A stretch of DNA of 64,000 bases, taken from assembly GCA_964475205.1 (NCBI GenBank), contig CAYYVQ010000007.1, forward strand, positions 16,692 to 80,691, written 5' to 3'. Made by a program: the position numbers and the translations under genes. Shown here in pieces: positions 1 through 9,049 of this stretch. The first letter of the stretch is position 1; each line of letters begins with the position of its first letter. Under the pieces are notes generated by a model. That model made no database searches, was not told the origin of the DNA, and saw only the letters and a program-made list of their open reading frames with translations. This DNA comes from CAYSRM01 sp964475205 (lineage in GTDB: Bacteria; Verrucomicrobiota; Kiritimatiellia; UBA8416; CAYSRM01).

Positions 1-2
1 TT

Positions 3-1007
3 AACCCGCCGCAGGTTCTTATAGAGGCCCGATTCATAGAAGTGACCATCTCGGATCTCAGGGAAGTTGGCATAGACTGGCGCCTGGACTCGGATATCAC
101 GGTTTCCGAAAAGGGCATTATGAGGAATGGCAAAAGGGAAACTGTTCCTGATACGGTGATATCCAAAGGAGCGTCTATAACAGCGCCCAACACCCAGTAC
201 AGCGCTGTGGCCGACGAAGGTTTCCCCGGCAACCCGCTGGAAGCCTTCGGACAAGAACGTTCATGGAATCCAAAGCTTACTGAGCACGGGTTCAACCTGA
301 CAGTTGCCGGGATACTGACAGAGCCCGAGTTCAGGGCTATTCTGAGGGCGCTCGAGATTTCAGGGAAAGGCCGCACACTTTCAGTGCCGCGCTTGACAAC
401 AATAAACAATAATCCGGCCAAGCTCAGGGATGGAAGCGATATGTTGTATTACGAGGAGTTCCAAGCAAAAGCATTTACTCTTCTTGACAACAATGGAAAC
501 AAGTACAGTACAAGCGCATTGATGCCCAAGGGAAAACCTAAACTTGCCGAGCTGGGCATCACATTGATTGCTGTTCCAAGTGTTGGAAAAGACATGCGCA
601 CTATCAGTCTGTTGCTCACACCGACTATAAGCAAGCTGGAAAACTTCCAGTTCTATACCCGGGAGCAAGCCACAAATGCTTTCGCGCAACTGGAAGTTAA
701 ACTCCCGACTATAACCAGGAGACAAATCCAGACGAAAGTCAGCGTTGAAAGCGGACAGACTGTAGTGATGGGTGGTCTGATCGAGACGGTTGAACAGGAT
801 ACCGAACACTCTGTTCCAATTCTCAGTTCGATACCTTTGCTCGGAAACCTTTTTAAACGCTCAGATGTGACTGAGATGCGGAAAAACCTGCTGATTTTCG
901 TTACTGCAACGGTATTATCAAACCGCGGGGAATCGATTGTAGCCGATGAAGCAACGGACCATACAGGGTCTTCATCGGATGGAGCCTCTGCTGACGCAGG
1001 GAGGTAG
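3..1007 (+). CDS. Type II secretion / type IV pilus secretin, C-terminal part (5' truncated)
   Basis: Outer-membrane secretin that forms the exit channel of a type II secretion or type IV pilus machine. The reading frame is open to the window edge and begins NPPQVLIEARFIEV, the conserved start of the last N-domain before the secretin core, so the gene starts upstream. The core ends with the signature GQTVVMGGLIE, followed by VPILSSIPLLGNLF, typical of GspD/PilQ proteins. A polar Ser/Asp-rich tail follows. The next gene starts 4 bases after the stop and its ribosome site lies inside this gene's end, so they are one operon. GspD versus PilQ cannot be decided from this fragment. The family call is very secure. 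Confidence 0.93.
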   Translation, partial: NPPQVLIEARFIEVTISDLREVGIDWRLDSDITVSEKGIMRNGKRETVPDTVISKGASITAPNTQYSAVADEGFPGNPLEAFGQERSWNPKLTEHGFNLTVAGILTEPEFRAILRALEISGKGRTLSVPRLTTINNNPAKLRDGSDMLYYEEFQAKAFTLLDNNGNKYSTSALMPKGKPKLAELGITLIAVPSVGKDMRTISLLLTPTISKLENFQFYTREQATNAFAQLEVKLPTITRRQIQTKVSVESGQTVVMGGLIETVEQDTEHSVPILSSIPLLGNLFKRSDVTEMRKNLLIFVTATVLSNRGESIVADEATDHTGSSSDGASADAGR

Positions 1008-1011
1008 CCCC

Positions 1012-2550
1012 ATGCACCTGTATCGCGATGCAGTCGGCCTGGATGTTGGCTCTCATTCTGTTAAAGGCGTAAGAGTGAAGCGTTGCGCAGGTATTGTGCG
1101 AGTGGTGGACTGCGACTGGGCAAAACTGCCCGCCCTTCCCTCTCAACGGCAGAAAATGCTCCGATCTTTCGTCAGCAAAAAAGGATGGAACGGCATTCCA
1201 TGCGCGGTTTCCTTGCCGGACAATAATGTGATAGTAAGATCCTTATCGGTCGGCGACGAGGATCCGCGATCCATCAATCGAATAGTGCAGCTTGAACTTG
1301 CCCAGTTCGAGGAACTGGCACAGCGCCACCCCATCACATCATACAGGATCCAGCAGAAAGTCTATGGCAAAAGATATGCCTTGCTGGCCCTTGGACGAAG
1401 CGAACTGGTTGACGGAGCCATTCAGCAGGCATCAGTATCCGGCCTTGACGCCATAGACGCAGTTCCGGAAGGGCTTGCCTGCCTCAACGCGATGCTTCGA
1501 CTCCCTTTTTCCGTTCGCAGGCGTTTCATCAATGTTCAGGCCGGATCCTCACACACAACTGTCCTCGCGGTCAGGGGCACAACAGTCTTATACACAAAAC
1601 ATATTTCGCTTGGCATGGGTTCAACTGATTCAGCGGCCGAAAACAATCAGAGCTCCGCGGATTGCGGCAAATGGCTTGATACCGTATCGACGACAATCAA
1701 AGAGTTTGGAAGCCAGCTTCCTGAATCCGCAAAAAAGCCGGATCACATAATTTTGAGCGGAGGGTGCGCGCTTGTCCCCGGCCTTGCCGGAGAACTTGCC
1801 GACGCCACAGGAATAAAAGTGTCGAATTACAGTCAACTTGCGCGCAGGTATGCATTGGACGAAGGCGACCGGCTCGCAACAGCTCTGGGCTGCGCGCTTA
1901 TAGCAGCAGGAAAAGGCCGCTTGAAATTAAGCCTTCAACCCGACCCGATGAAGGAAAGACTGGCCCTCCGCAGACAAAGGCCCTCCTGGGTTATAGCCGG
2001 CGCGGCGCTGAATCTTGCAATTGCATTTTCCGGCGCTATCTTTTATATGCGGACCGAAAACCTGGAGAATCTCCGGACGACCAGACAAACTCAACTTGCA
2101 GCTCTTCGTTCAACACATTCACAGTTGAAAGTCGCCCGCGCGGAAATCAGGGAATTGAGAAAGAGAATAGCTCCCTTTGCCGCCGCAGTTCACAATGCCA
2201 GAATAAGCCGGGTTGTTATGCAAGCGCTGGCTGAAGCAAAGTCCCAATACGACTGGGTTACAAGGATTACCGACTCCGATTTCTACTTTGCAGAATCCTC
2301 GCAGGAGACATCGCGGACGGCTTACAATCCACAAATCGGATTTCGAAGCTTTATTGTGGAAGGATACACACCTGCACCCAATATGTCATCAGTTCGACAC
2401 ATGATTGAAAAATTGCGAACACATGCGGGCATACTTGATGCCGATCTGCTGACCGAGGATAGGCTGAGCCCGAACCCGGACCGACATAAGCCGTGGAAGG
2501 ATATTGACGGCACTTTCTTTGCTATTGAAATCAGGCTGCCAACGCCATGA
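1012..2550 (+). CDS. PilM-PilN-like fusion protein (GspL-type inner-membrane assembly protein)
   Basis: Cytoplasmic actin-like ATPase domain joined to a membrane anchor, expected to link the secretion ATPase to the inner-membrane platform. Residues about 5-300 resemble PilM: the start VGLDVGSHSVKGV is the phosphate-1 loop and HIILSGGCALVPGL the phosphate-2 region. A transmembrane helix lies at about 324-346, followed by a coiled coil and a small periplasmic domain like PilN. In most type IV pilus operons PilM and PilN are separate; one chain resembles GspL. The start at 1012 is chosen over an earlier ATG at 946 because GAGG lies at 1001-1004 and the family sequence starts here. The stop overlaps the next start (ATGA). 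Confidence 0.85.
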   Translation: MHLYRDAVGLDVGSHSVKGVRVKRCAGIVRVVDCDWAKLPALPSQRQKMLRSFVSKKGWNGIPCAVSLPDNNVIVRSLSVGDEDPRSINRIVQLELAQFEELAQRHPITSYRIQQKVYGKRYALLALGRSELVDGAIQQASVSGLDAIDAVPEGLACLNAMLRLPFSVRRRFINVQAGSSHTTVLAVRGTTVLYTKHISLGMGSTDSAAENNQSSADCGKWLDTVSTTIKEFGSQLPESAKKPDHIILSGGCALVPGLAGELADATGIKVSNYSQLARRYALDEGDRLATALGCALIAAGKGRLKLSLQPDPMKERLALRRQRPSWVIAGAALNLAIAFSGAIFYMRTENLENLRTTRQTQLAALRSTHSQLKVARAEIRELRKRIAPFAAAVHNARISRVVMQALAEAKSQYDWVTRITDSDFYFAESSQETSRTAYNPQIGFRSFIVEGYTPAPNMSSVRHMIEKLRTHAGILDADLLTEDRLSPNPDRHKPWKDIDGTFFAIEIRLPTP

Positions 2551-3383
2551 ATCATAATCTTCAAACATATCATCTGATGTCAGAGCGGCGGAAAACACTG
2601 GTTGTTCTTCTCGTGAATGCGATTGCCGCATTGGTGTTGATTTTTGGCTTGCTCCTGCCGTCTAAGCGGCGGGCAGAAAACCTTCGTTCAGATATAGACG
2701 GGCTTTCCGAGAGTATCGCAAGTCTCACGAACAGAAGATCGGTTCCAACAGGCGCCCTGCTACAGAAGGCAAAACAACAAATCGAGTCGCTTGAACACAA
2801 ATGGGAAATTGTTCGTTTCAGAGCGGACACATTCAAGGAAGGCTCTTTTCTGGACAACATGGAGCCGGGCGCATCCAACAACCGTATCGACTTCAGGGTG
2901 GCCTTATACGAAGCACAGGAAAAACTACTTGCCGCTGCGAATGCCGCAGACACAGGATTGCCGCACCCGCTCGCGCTTGAAGAAAGTGTTTCACGGGACG
3001 GGAATGCTTCCCTCAAGATGTGGCAGCTTGCTTCCATTATAAAAATTCTTTCAACCATAATGAAGCATGATGCAGGCAACATACACCATGTGAAAGCGCT
3101 TGGGCCAAAAGAGCATTACACCAGTGGCGCCTCTTCTGACTCAGCCTATGAATTGCCGGTTTCAGTTTCATTTGAAATTGATTTTGAAGACATGGCAAGA
3201 TTGATCGACCACTCGCTGTCCCGGGAAAACTTTCTGGCATTTCGGGCGATCAACATTGAAAAACAAACGAGGCATCCCGCAAATCCGCTCCATGTTGACG
3301 CAATTATTGCAGCAGAACACCTGGGCATTGACCCGGTAAATTTTCTTGTTCTTCCGAAACCCGAGATGAAAGAGGCTGACTGA
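2547..3383 (+). CDS. PilO/GspM-like inner-membrane protein
   Basis: Bitopic inner-membrane protein of 278 residues. A hydrophobic helix at about residues 19-38 (VLLVNAIAALVLIFGLLLP) is followed by a coiled coil at about 45-90 and a periplasmic domain. This layout and its place after a PilM/PilN protein match PilO or GspM, which form the alignment complex of the machine. No sequence motif makes the call on its own; it rests on topology and gene order. Translation is coupled to the upstream gene through an ATGA overlap and the next gene begins two bases after the stop. Confidence 0.7.
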   Translation: MNHNLQTYHLMSERRKTLVVLLVNAIAALVLIFGLLLPSKRRAENLRSDIDGLSESIASLTNRRSVPTGALLQKAKQQIESLEHKWEIVRFRADTFKEGSFLDNMEPGASNNRIDFRVALYEAQEKLLAAANAADTGLPHPLALEESVSRDGNASLKMWQLASIIKILSTIMKHDAGNIHHVKALGPKEHYTSGASSDSAYELPVSVSFEIDFEDMARLIDHSLSRENFLAFRAINIEKQTRHPANPLHVDAIIAAEHLGIDPVNFLVLPKPEMKEAD

Positions 3384-3384
3384 A

Positions 3385-3996
3385 ATGAGGCTATGGCGCT
3401 ATTTTGCAGGAGTCAATGCCGGGACAGTAATGCTTCTAGCAGTCCTGGGTCTGTTGCTTGTATATTGGAAGCTTGGCCTGCCGGACAGCCGGCTGCCTGC
3501 CGATACATACCAGCTTGTGCGCCCGTATAATAAGATCCATAAGCAATCTAGTCGAAAATTCAGCACAAGAATTGAATGGCAACCAGCCGTAGAAGTGGCT
3601 GACAGTCCCTTTTCTTCAGTCTTCCTTTCCAACCTTGTCAGGGAGCAGCAGGAAGCCGAAAAAGAGAGGCAACGCGAGAGGCAAAAGGCGAAGACAAAGC
3701 CCCAACCCAAACCCAAACCTCAGCCCGAACCTGAGCAGGATCCTTTTATTGTCAAGAAAATCACCCTGGCATACAGAGGCATTTTGACCGGGACAGACAG
3801 CAGGCATGTAGCCATTCTTGAATTGCCTTCCGGCGAGGTAACACACGCAACTCCTCAGCAGACAATTGCGAAGGATATCATAGTGCAAAGCTTTACCCCC
3901 TCACGGCTTCAAGTTACGCTTCCAAATGGGACAAACACTGTAATTGAAGCCGGGCAGAAAAAAACTATCAGCTATAGAATTACCCGTGAAAAATGA
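3385..3996 (+). CDS. PilP/GspC-like periplasmic linker protein
   Basis: Membrane-anchored periplasmic protein of 203 residues. A transmembrane helix lies at about residues 11-29. A charged stretch with KPQPKPKPQPEPEQ-type repeats at about 105-123 looks like a flexible periplasmic spacer. The C-terminal 80 residues have the alternating beta pattern of a small GspC homology-region or PilP domain, which binds the secretin. The family call rests on layout and position between a PilO-like gene and the ATPase; similarity is too low to choose GspC or PilP. The stop codon overlaps the start of the ATPase gene as ATGA. Confidence 0.62.
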   Translation: MRLWRYFAGVNAGTVMLLAVLGLLLVYWKLGLPDSRLPADTYQLVRPYNKIHKQSSRKFSTRIEWQPAVEVADSPFSSVFLSNLVREQQEAEKERQRERQKAKTKPQPKPKPQPEPEQDPFIVKKITLAYRGILTGTDSRHVAILELPSGEVTHATPQQTIAKDIIVQSFTPSRLQVTLPNGTNTVIEAGQKKTISYRITREK

Positions 3997-5711
3997 AAAA
4001 AAACACAAACACAAATGCAAACATGTCAATGAATTCCGGGCTGGACGGTGAAGTTGTTGAGCAATTAGCACCGGTTCTTACCGATCGAGGATATGTTTCC
4101 CGGCAGCAGATGGACGAGGCGCGTCAAAGGGCGAAGTGGACCGATGAATCCCTCTATGATATCCTTTTGCATGAGGGAATAGTTTCTGAAAACATACTTC
4201 TCGAGATCCTGTCGGAATTTTCCGGGATTCCTTTCAGAAAGCTGCTTTACACCGAGATAGATGTTGAGTCAATCCGTTACGTCAATGCCAAAGTCGCAGT
4301 CAGTTATCATGTGATGCCGCTGGGTGTAAAAAACGAAAAACTGATTTTGGCATCTGATCGCATTTTTGATTCCACGACTGCGGACCAGCTCCGCCTTGTC
4401 ATTGGGTTCCCGGTTGAATGGGTTTTATGCGCTCGCAATGATCTTAACCAGTGTATTAAATACTTCTATGGCGTAGGCATAGAGACGTTTGTCCAAATGA
4501 ATTATGAAAAAGCGGATATCCAGGGCGCATCCGCTTCGGAACATGAAACTACCCAAGTCACAGCTTTTGTTCAGAGCATAATCGAAGACGCTGTGGGTGC
4601 CAACGCAACGGACATACATTTTGAGCCCGATGCCTCGGGCTTGAATCTGCGTTATCGTATTGACGGAGTGCTCTCTCGAGTGACACTGCCCGAAGGGGCA
4701 CAACAGTGTTTGAAGGCTGTGGTATCGGCTATAAAGGTAATGGCGCAATTAAACATTGCGGAGAAGCGGCTTCCCCAGGACGGAAGGTTTTCCACAACGT
4801 TTGACGGCGAAAGTATTGACCTGCGGGTCTCGGTCCTTCCTTCTTCGCACGGCGAAGCCGTTAACCTTAGAATCCTCAAAAGAGAAGGCACGTTCCTGGC
4901 GTTTGAACAGCTCGGTCTGCTTGAAAAACAGCGGCAAGCCCTGGATAAACTCATCCGCAATCCTCACGGCGTAATTCTTTTTACCGGTCCCACGGGCAGC
5001 GGAAAGACAACATCACTCTACGCTACACTGGCAAGTCTCAATACAGACGAACGCAAAATAATAACGCTGGAAGATCCTGTTGAATACGACATCAGGGGTA
5101 TAATGCAGTTGCAGGTCAATCCGGCAATAGGTTTCACCTTCGGCTCCGGGCTGCGTTCTACACTCAGGCATGATCCGGATATTGTGCTCATCGGCGAGAT
5201 AAGAGACTACGAGACCGCTGAGATTGCTGTGAGTTCTGCTCTGACCGGACATCTTGTTTTCAGCACTCTCCATACGAATGATTCGGCAAGCGCAGTCACA
5301 AGGCTTTCAGACATCGGAGTAGAACCCTACCTGATAGCATCCGGGCTCAAAGGCGTTGTGAGTCAGCGCCTGGTTCGCAGAATATGCGATTCGTGCAAGG
5401 TTCCCTCCGACCTGGATTCATCTGTTACAGAGAAAATCCTTGCCAGCCTTCCCGACGCGAATCAAAACAGCCGGTTTTACAAGGGAGAAGGTTGTCCGGA
5501 CTGCAGATTTACCGGTTATCGAGGTAGAAAAGCTGTCTTTGAGATACTTGTGGTGAACGACCAGATCAGGAAAATGGTCGTACAGCAGGCCTCCAGTTCG
5601 GCCATTATGGAACATGCCGTTTCCGAGGGGCTGCAGACACTGAGAAACAGCTGTATTGCCTGCGCCGCTGATGGGGTTACAACCATAGAAGAAGTTTTAA
5701 GGGTTACCTGA
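3993..5711 (+). CDS. gspE: GspE/PilB-family secretion ATPase
   Basis: Hexameric cytoplasmic ATPase that powers pseudopilus or pilus assembly. An N-terminal GspE-type domain covers about residues 20-160. The Walker A motif GPTGSGKTT is at 332-340, the Walker B region IVLIGEIRD at about 397-405, and histidine-box sequences (LVFSTLHTNDSA) follow. The zinc-binding module has both cysteine pairs, C465/C468 and C501/C504, which marks assembly ATPases and is absent from PilT retraction ATPases. The length (572) is normal for the family. It is the last gene of the operon; no pilin, platform or prepilin peptidase gene follows, so those lie elsewhere. Confidence 0.95.
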   Translation: MKKNTNTNANMSMNSGLDGEVVEQLAPVLTDRGYVSRQQMDEARQRAKWTDESLYDILLHEGIVSENILLEILSEFSGIPFRKLLYTEIDVESIRYVNAKVAVSYHVMPLGVKNEKLILASDRIFDSTTADQLRLVIGFPVEWVLCARNDLNQCIKYFYGVGIETFVQMNYEKADIQGASASEHETTQVTAFVQSIIEDAVGANATDIHFEPDASGLNLRYRIDGVLSRVTLPEGAQQCLKAVVSAIKVMAQLNIAEKRLPQDGRFSTTFDGESIDLRVSVLPSSHGEAVNLRILKREGTFLAFEQLGLLEKQRQALDKLIRNPHGVILFTGPTGSGKTTSLYATLASLNTDERKIITLEDPVEYDIRGIMQLQVNPAIGFTFGSGLRSTLRHDPDIVLIGEIRDYETAEIAVSSALTGHLVFSTLHTNDSASAVTRLSDIGVEPYLIASGLKGVVSQRLVRRICDSCKVPSDLDSSVTEKILASLPDANQNSRFYKGEGCPDCRFTGYRGRKAVFEILVVNDQIRKMVVQQASSSAIMEHAVSEGLQTLRNSCIACAADGVTTIEEVLRVT

Positions 5712-5816
5712 GAGGACCTGTGTTTCGAATTGCTGTACTGCTTGCGCATGGACAAGACTTATTTCAGGGCTATCCGTCTGCTGCCCTGCGGTCCCGGCGA
5801 ATTTAACAAAGCGCTG

Positions 5817-6923
5817 TCACTTTTTAACCTCCTCTGCAAGACGACTGAACTCCGGCAATGCGTGATTGTAAAACTTTTTCCAGCCTCTGCACAATCGACT
5901 CACTTCTTGCGGGATACTGCCCCTGCCCGGACGGTTCTTAGGACAGTCTCCCTGGCAGAGAGCAAGAAATTCACACTCAAGACATTCTTCCGAAAGTTGT
6001 TGCTTCCTCATTCCAAACCGGGAGTAAGTTTCCGAATCGGCCATGTCCTGCCATCGGTTTTGCAGAACATTTCCAAGCTTAAGTCCGGTTTCCGCAAAAA
6101 AATCACAAGGATAGACATCGCCGTTAAATTCAACCATGAAATACTGTCTGCAATTATTCCCCATGGCGCATACATTGCTGATTCCCGTAACCAGCTTATA
6201 TACAATGGAATCAAACAGCCGCACCGAAACAGTCCTGGTATCGCCGTCTATCCATTCATCAAATATCCCGCATAGAAAATCCCCCCACTGCTCGCCGTTG
6301 ACAGCATAGGGCAGAAGCTCGCCTGCCCTGTCAAATTCAACGCATTCAATGTACTGGTGATGCATAAATCCAAGGCCCTTCAGATAACGATATATCTCCC
6401 CGGGGCTCTGCACATTGGCTTGGGAAACAAGGGTAAGAATATTGAAATCAACTTTATTGCGTCTGAGTGTCTCTATCCCACGAAGCGCTTTGCTGTGCGT
6501 ACCGGAGCCATCTGCGCTCCGCCTGTAACGGTTATGAATTTTTTCCGGCCCGTCAAGACTTACACCGACAAGAAAATTGTAATCTGCAAGGTGGGCAGCG
6601 AGTTCATCGTCAATAAGTGTGCCGTTTGTCTGGAGTGCGTTAGAAACGCTGCATCCCGGGAATCCAAACTTTTTCTGATAAGCGGTTACTTTTCTGAAAA
6701 ACTCTACGCCCATCAACGTAGGCTCGCCGCCTTGCCAGCCGAACGAGTATACGGGTTGAGGACTGGCCATGTAGCTGCGCACAGTCTCTCTAAGCGTTTC
6801 GTCGCTCATTCTGTGAGTCGCTGTCTCGGGATACAGTCCGGCTTTGGGCAGGTAGAAACAATAACTGCACCGCAGATTGCAGTCCGCAGAAGCAGGCTTA
6901 ATCAATAGCGAAAAGCTTTTCAT
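5817..6923 (-). CDS. Anaerobic sulfatase-maturating enzyme (radical SAM)
   Basis: Radical SAM enzyme that oxidises the active-site Cys or Ser of sulfatases to formylglycine without oxygen. The radical SAM cluster motif is C15-x3-C19-x2-C22 (DCNLRCSYCF). The C-terminal SPASM region has the cysteine series CAMGNNCRQ, YPCDFF, EECLECEFLALCQGDC, expected for two auxiliary [4Fe-4S] clusters. The length (368) is typical for anSME. A sulfatase with a Cys-type motif at 45216-46589 is a plausible client in the same window. The upstream PfkB kinase ends 8 bases before this start, so the two are probably co-transcribed. Other SPASM maturases are possible, but the YSFGWQGGEPTL motif favours anSME. Confidence 0.92.
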   Translation of the reverse strand: MKSFSLLIKPASADCNLRCSYCFYLPKAGLYPETATHRMSDETLRETVRSYMASPQPVYSFGWQGGEPTLMGVEFFRKVTAYQKKFGFPGCSVSNALQTNGTLIDDELAAHLADYNFLVGVSLDGPEKIHNRYRRSADGSGTHSKALRGIETLRRNKVDFNILTLVSQANVQSPGEIYRYLKGLGFMHHQYIECVEFDRAGELLPYAVNGEQWGDFLCGIFDEWIDGDTRTVSVRLFDSIVYKLVTGISNVCAMGNNCRQYFMVEFNGDVYPCDFFAETGLKLGNVLQNRWQDMADSETYSRFGMRKQQLSEECLECEFLALCQGDCPKNRPGRGSIPQEVSRLCRGWKKFYNHALPEFSRLAEEVKK

Positions 6924-6931
6924 TGAGTCAT

Positions 6932-7864
6932 CTACTTCAGCGCCACCATTCCCTTTAAAGTGTCAAGACGCTCCTCGATTTCATCCATACTAAGCTCGCT
7001 CAGCCGTTCAAGGCTGAACTCTTCCACGCCGAAAGATGCCACCACAGCGCCGTACATAAGCGCTTTTCTGATTGCTCTGCGGTTTACTTCTCCGTCCCTG
7101 GCAAGCGACCCCATGAATCCGCCGGCAAAAGAATCTCCAGCGCCTGTCGCGTCCCTTATTTCGTTGACCGGAAAAGCCGGAACAATAAAGATGCTCCCGT
7201 CTGAAAACAACATGCCGCCATGTTCGCCTTTCTTAATGACCACGTAGTCCGGCCCCATATCCATGATTTTTTCTGCGCATTTTTTTAGGTTGTGTTCGTC
7301 TGTGAGGAGCCTCGCTTCACTGTCGTTCAAACTTAACATGTCCACTCGGCCGATTACCTGTTCGAGATCATGTCTGCTAATATTAATCCATAGATCCATA
7401 GTATCAGCAACTACAAAGCGCGGGGACTTTATCTGTGAAAGAACATGCAACTGCAGCTCCGGAGAAATATTACCCAGAAGCACGAAAGGTGCGCTGGTGT
7501 AGGCGGAAGGAAGATCCGGCGAAAAAGTCTCAAACACATTTAAATCTGTGGCCAATGTGTGTCGGTCGTTCATATTTTCTTCATAAACGCCGGACCAGCG
7601 GAAAGTCTTGCCCGGCGAAATCTGCAGACCTTGAAGGTCAATGCCGAATTTTTCATAAGCGGACCTATGCCTGCTGGGAAAATCTTCTCCAGCCACGGCT
7701 ACCATCCCGACTTTTGTAAAAAACGACGCCCCTGAACAAGCATAGCTCACAGATCCCCCCAGAAGCTCTTCTCTTCTTTCCTGGGGCGTTTCTATGGTAT
7801 CTAGTCCCAGTGATCCTACTACGATTAATTCCGGTCTGTCCGTTATTTCTTTTTTTTTATCCAT
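6932..7864 (-). CDS. PfkB-family carbohydrate/nucleoside kinase
   Basis: Ribokinase-like small-molecule kinase of 310 residues. The N-terminal GGSVSYAC region and the C-terminal signature DATGAGDSFAGGFMG, which holds the catalytic Asp and anion hole, place it in the PfkB family. The substrate cannot be read from sequence; the first half resembles adenosine- and sugar-kinase-like proteins of bacteria. The start at ATG 7864 is preferred over an upstream TTG at 7888, because AAGGAG lies between them, although its spacing (12) is long. The next gene, the sulfatase maturase, follows 8 bases after the stop. Confidence 0.88.
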   Translation of the reverse strand: MDKKKEITDRPELIVVGSLGLDTIETPQERREELLGGSVSYACSGASFFTKVGMVAVAGEDFPSRHRSAYEKFGIDLQGLQISPGKTFRWSGVYEENMNDRHTLATDLNVFETFSPDLPSAYTSAPFVLLGNISPELQLHVLSQIKSPRFVVADTMDLWINISRHDLEQVIGRVDMLSLNDSEARLLTDEHNLKKCAEKIMDMGPDYVVIKKGEHGGMLFSDGSIFIVPAFPVNEIRDATGAGDSFAGGFMGSLARDGEVNRRAIRKALMYGAVVASFGVEEFSLERLSELSMDEIEERLDTLKGMVALK

Positions 7865-7995
7865 ACTTGCTATATACTCCTTTTCCAACTTGCGATCAGC
7901 TTATCAGGATTGAAACGGCGTCGAATGAAGGCCAATTCAATGCCCGTGGCCCGCCGACTGAACCCCGACTGGGCTTTGCTATTTATCAGGGCCGG

Positions 7996-8520
7996 TCACA
8001 CCGGTCTATGTTCCGACGCAATTTCCTTGACTGTAATCTCCACGCGTCTGACATCCGATATCCCCAGTCCGTTGCTCATTGCTTCGCGTATACGGCTCTG
8101 CATCAGTTCACATGCCTCATGTATCTGCGGGCCGGCCTTTACCTTCAATTCAACATTGATATCTATTGCCTGCCTGCGAGGAAAAACTTCCGGCCTCATT
8201 CGCATCACCGAAGGAAACTCAGAAGACAGCCTGGCAATATAGTCTTCAATGGCCTCAGTGCTGATGCTTGTTGTGCCTTCTTCGCCATCATAAGAAAGGT
8301 ACCGTGTGCGCTTTGGTTTTTTCATGCCGGATGCGGCATATATAACGCCAAATGCAAGCAGGCCGGCTCCTATGGCCAGCGCAACGCCTCGTTCCCGCTC
8401 AGCATTGTACAGCGCCAGCCGCCACCATGATTCAGTCACAGATGAAAGGGTAATAAAAAAGCCACCCCCCAGAATTGCGAGCAGGAGAATGAATTCCACT
8501 ATCCTGTTAAGAAATTTCAT
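7996..8520 (-). CDS. AmaP-like membrane protein with Asp23/Gls24-type domain
   Basis: Small inner-membrane protein of 174 residues. Two hydrophobic helices at about residues 5-27 and 46-66 form a hairpin, followed by a soluble domain of about 100 residues. That domain (STEAIEDYIARLSSEFPSV and IDINVELKVKAG) resembles the Asp23/DUF322 fold. In Firmicutes AmaP anchors Asp23 to the membrane in cell-envelope stress. No separate asp23 gene is near, so the role here is uncertain. The start is placed at ATG 8520 with GGAGG ten bases upstream. It lies 131 bases upstream of the kinase gene and may share its transcript. Confidence 0.75.
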   Translation of the reverse strand: MKFLNRIVEFILLLAILGGGFFITLSSVTESWWRLALYNAERERGVALAIGAGLLAFGVIYAASGMKKPKRTRYLSYDGEEGTTSISTEAIEDYIARLSSEFPSVMRMRPEVFPRRQAIDINVELKVKAGPQIHEACELMQSRIREAMSNGLGISDVRRVEITVKEIASEHRPV

Positions 8521-8600
8521 AATCAATTTTCCTCCAGTTCATAGGCGTCTGTTTTTTTGCGTCTGTTTTTTGCGGTCTGAAAAAAGCGCCTCCCATCATT

Positions 8601-9047
8601 TTATTTTCCACAAGATCCTCCCAAATATGCAGCCAACCCCTGCAATGCAAGGGTATAGCTTCGGGCGCCGAAACCCTGCACTTGCGCGAGGCAAGCTCCG
8701 GCAGTCAGGTTTTTCTGTCTGAAATCCTCCCTGGCATGAACATTTGATAAATGCGTTTCGACGCATGGCAGGCCGCAGGCTGCAAGCGCGTCCCTCAAGG
8801 CAACGCTGGTGTGAGTGTATCCGGCTGGATTGATGATTATTCCGTCATATTCACTTCCAGCCTGGCCGACCTTTGTTATCAATTCGCCTTCTTCGTTGCT
8901 ATGAAAGAAATCAATTTCAACATCCAGCAACTCCGCATTTCGTCTCAACTCGCGGATTATATCATCAAGGGTCTCTGTGCCGTACACATCAGGCTCGCGC
9001 CTTCCAAGCAGGTCCAGGTTCGGCCCGTTAACAACAAGAATTTTCAA
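8601..9047 (-). CDS. aroQ: 3-dehydroquinate dehydratase, type II
   Basis: Shikimate-pathway enzyme that removes water from 3-dehydroquinate, acting as a dodecamer in the cytoplasm. The sequence starts MKILVVNGPNLDLLGRREP, carries the catalytic Tyr in DVYG, the substrate-binding motif INPAGYTHTSVALRDAL and the catalytic His in VETHLSNV. The length of 148 is standard. It starts two bases after the ricT stop and is the last gene of the housekeeping run; a 74-base gap with two T-runs separates it from the AmaP-like gene. Confidence 0.96.
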   Translation of the reverse strand: MKILVVNGPNLDLLGRREPDVYGTETLDDIIRELRRNAELLDVEIDFFHSNEEGELITKVGQAGSEYDGIIINPAGYTHTSVALRDALAACGLPCVETHLSNVHAREDFRQKNLTAGACLAQVQGFGARSYTLALQGLAAYLGGSCGK

Positions 9048-9049
9048 TC

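Noticed and set aside
5765..5788. CAGGGC / GCCCTG stem-loop between the convergent gspE and maturase genes as terminator
   Set aside because: Only six base pairs with a 12-base loop and no T-run.
5730..6275. Long plus-strand ORF antisense to the sulfatase maturase
   Set aside because: Antisense shadow of a well-supported gene; no start signal or family match.
8545..8585. Direct repeat GCGTCTGTTTTTTT between aroQ and the AmaP-like gene
   Set aside because: A short two-copy repeat with T-runs; no hairpin or protein evidence, and the minus-strand gene order does not make it a clear terminator.
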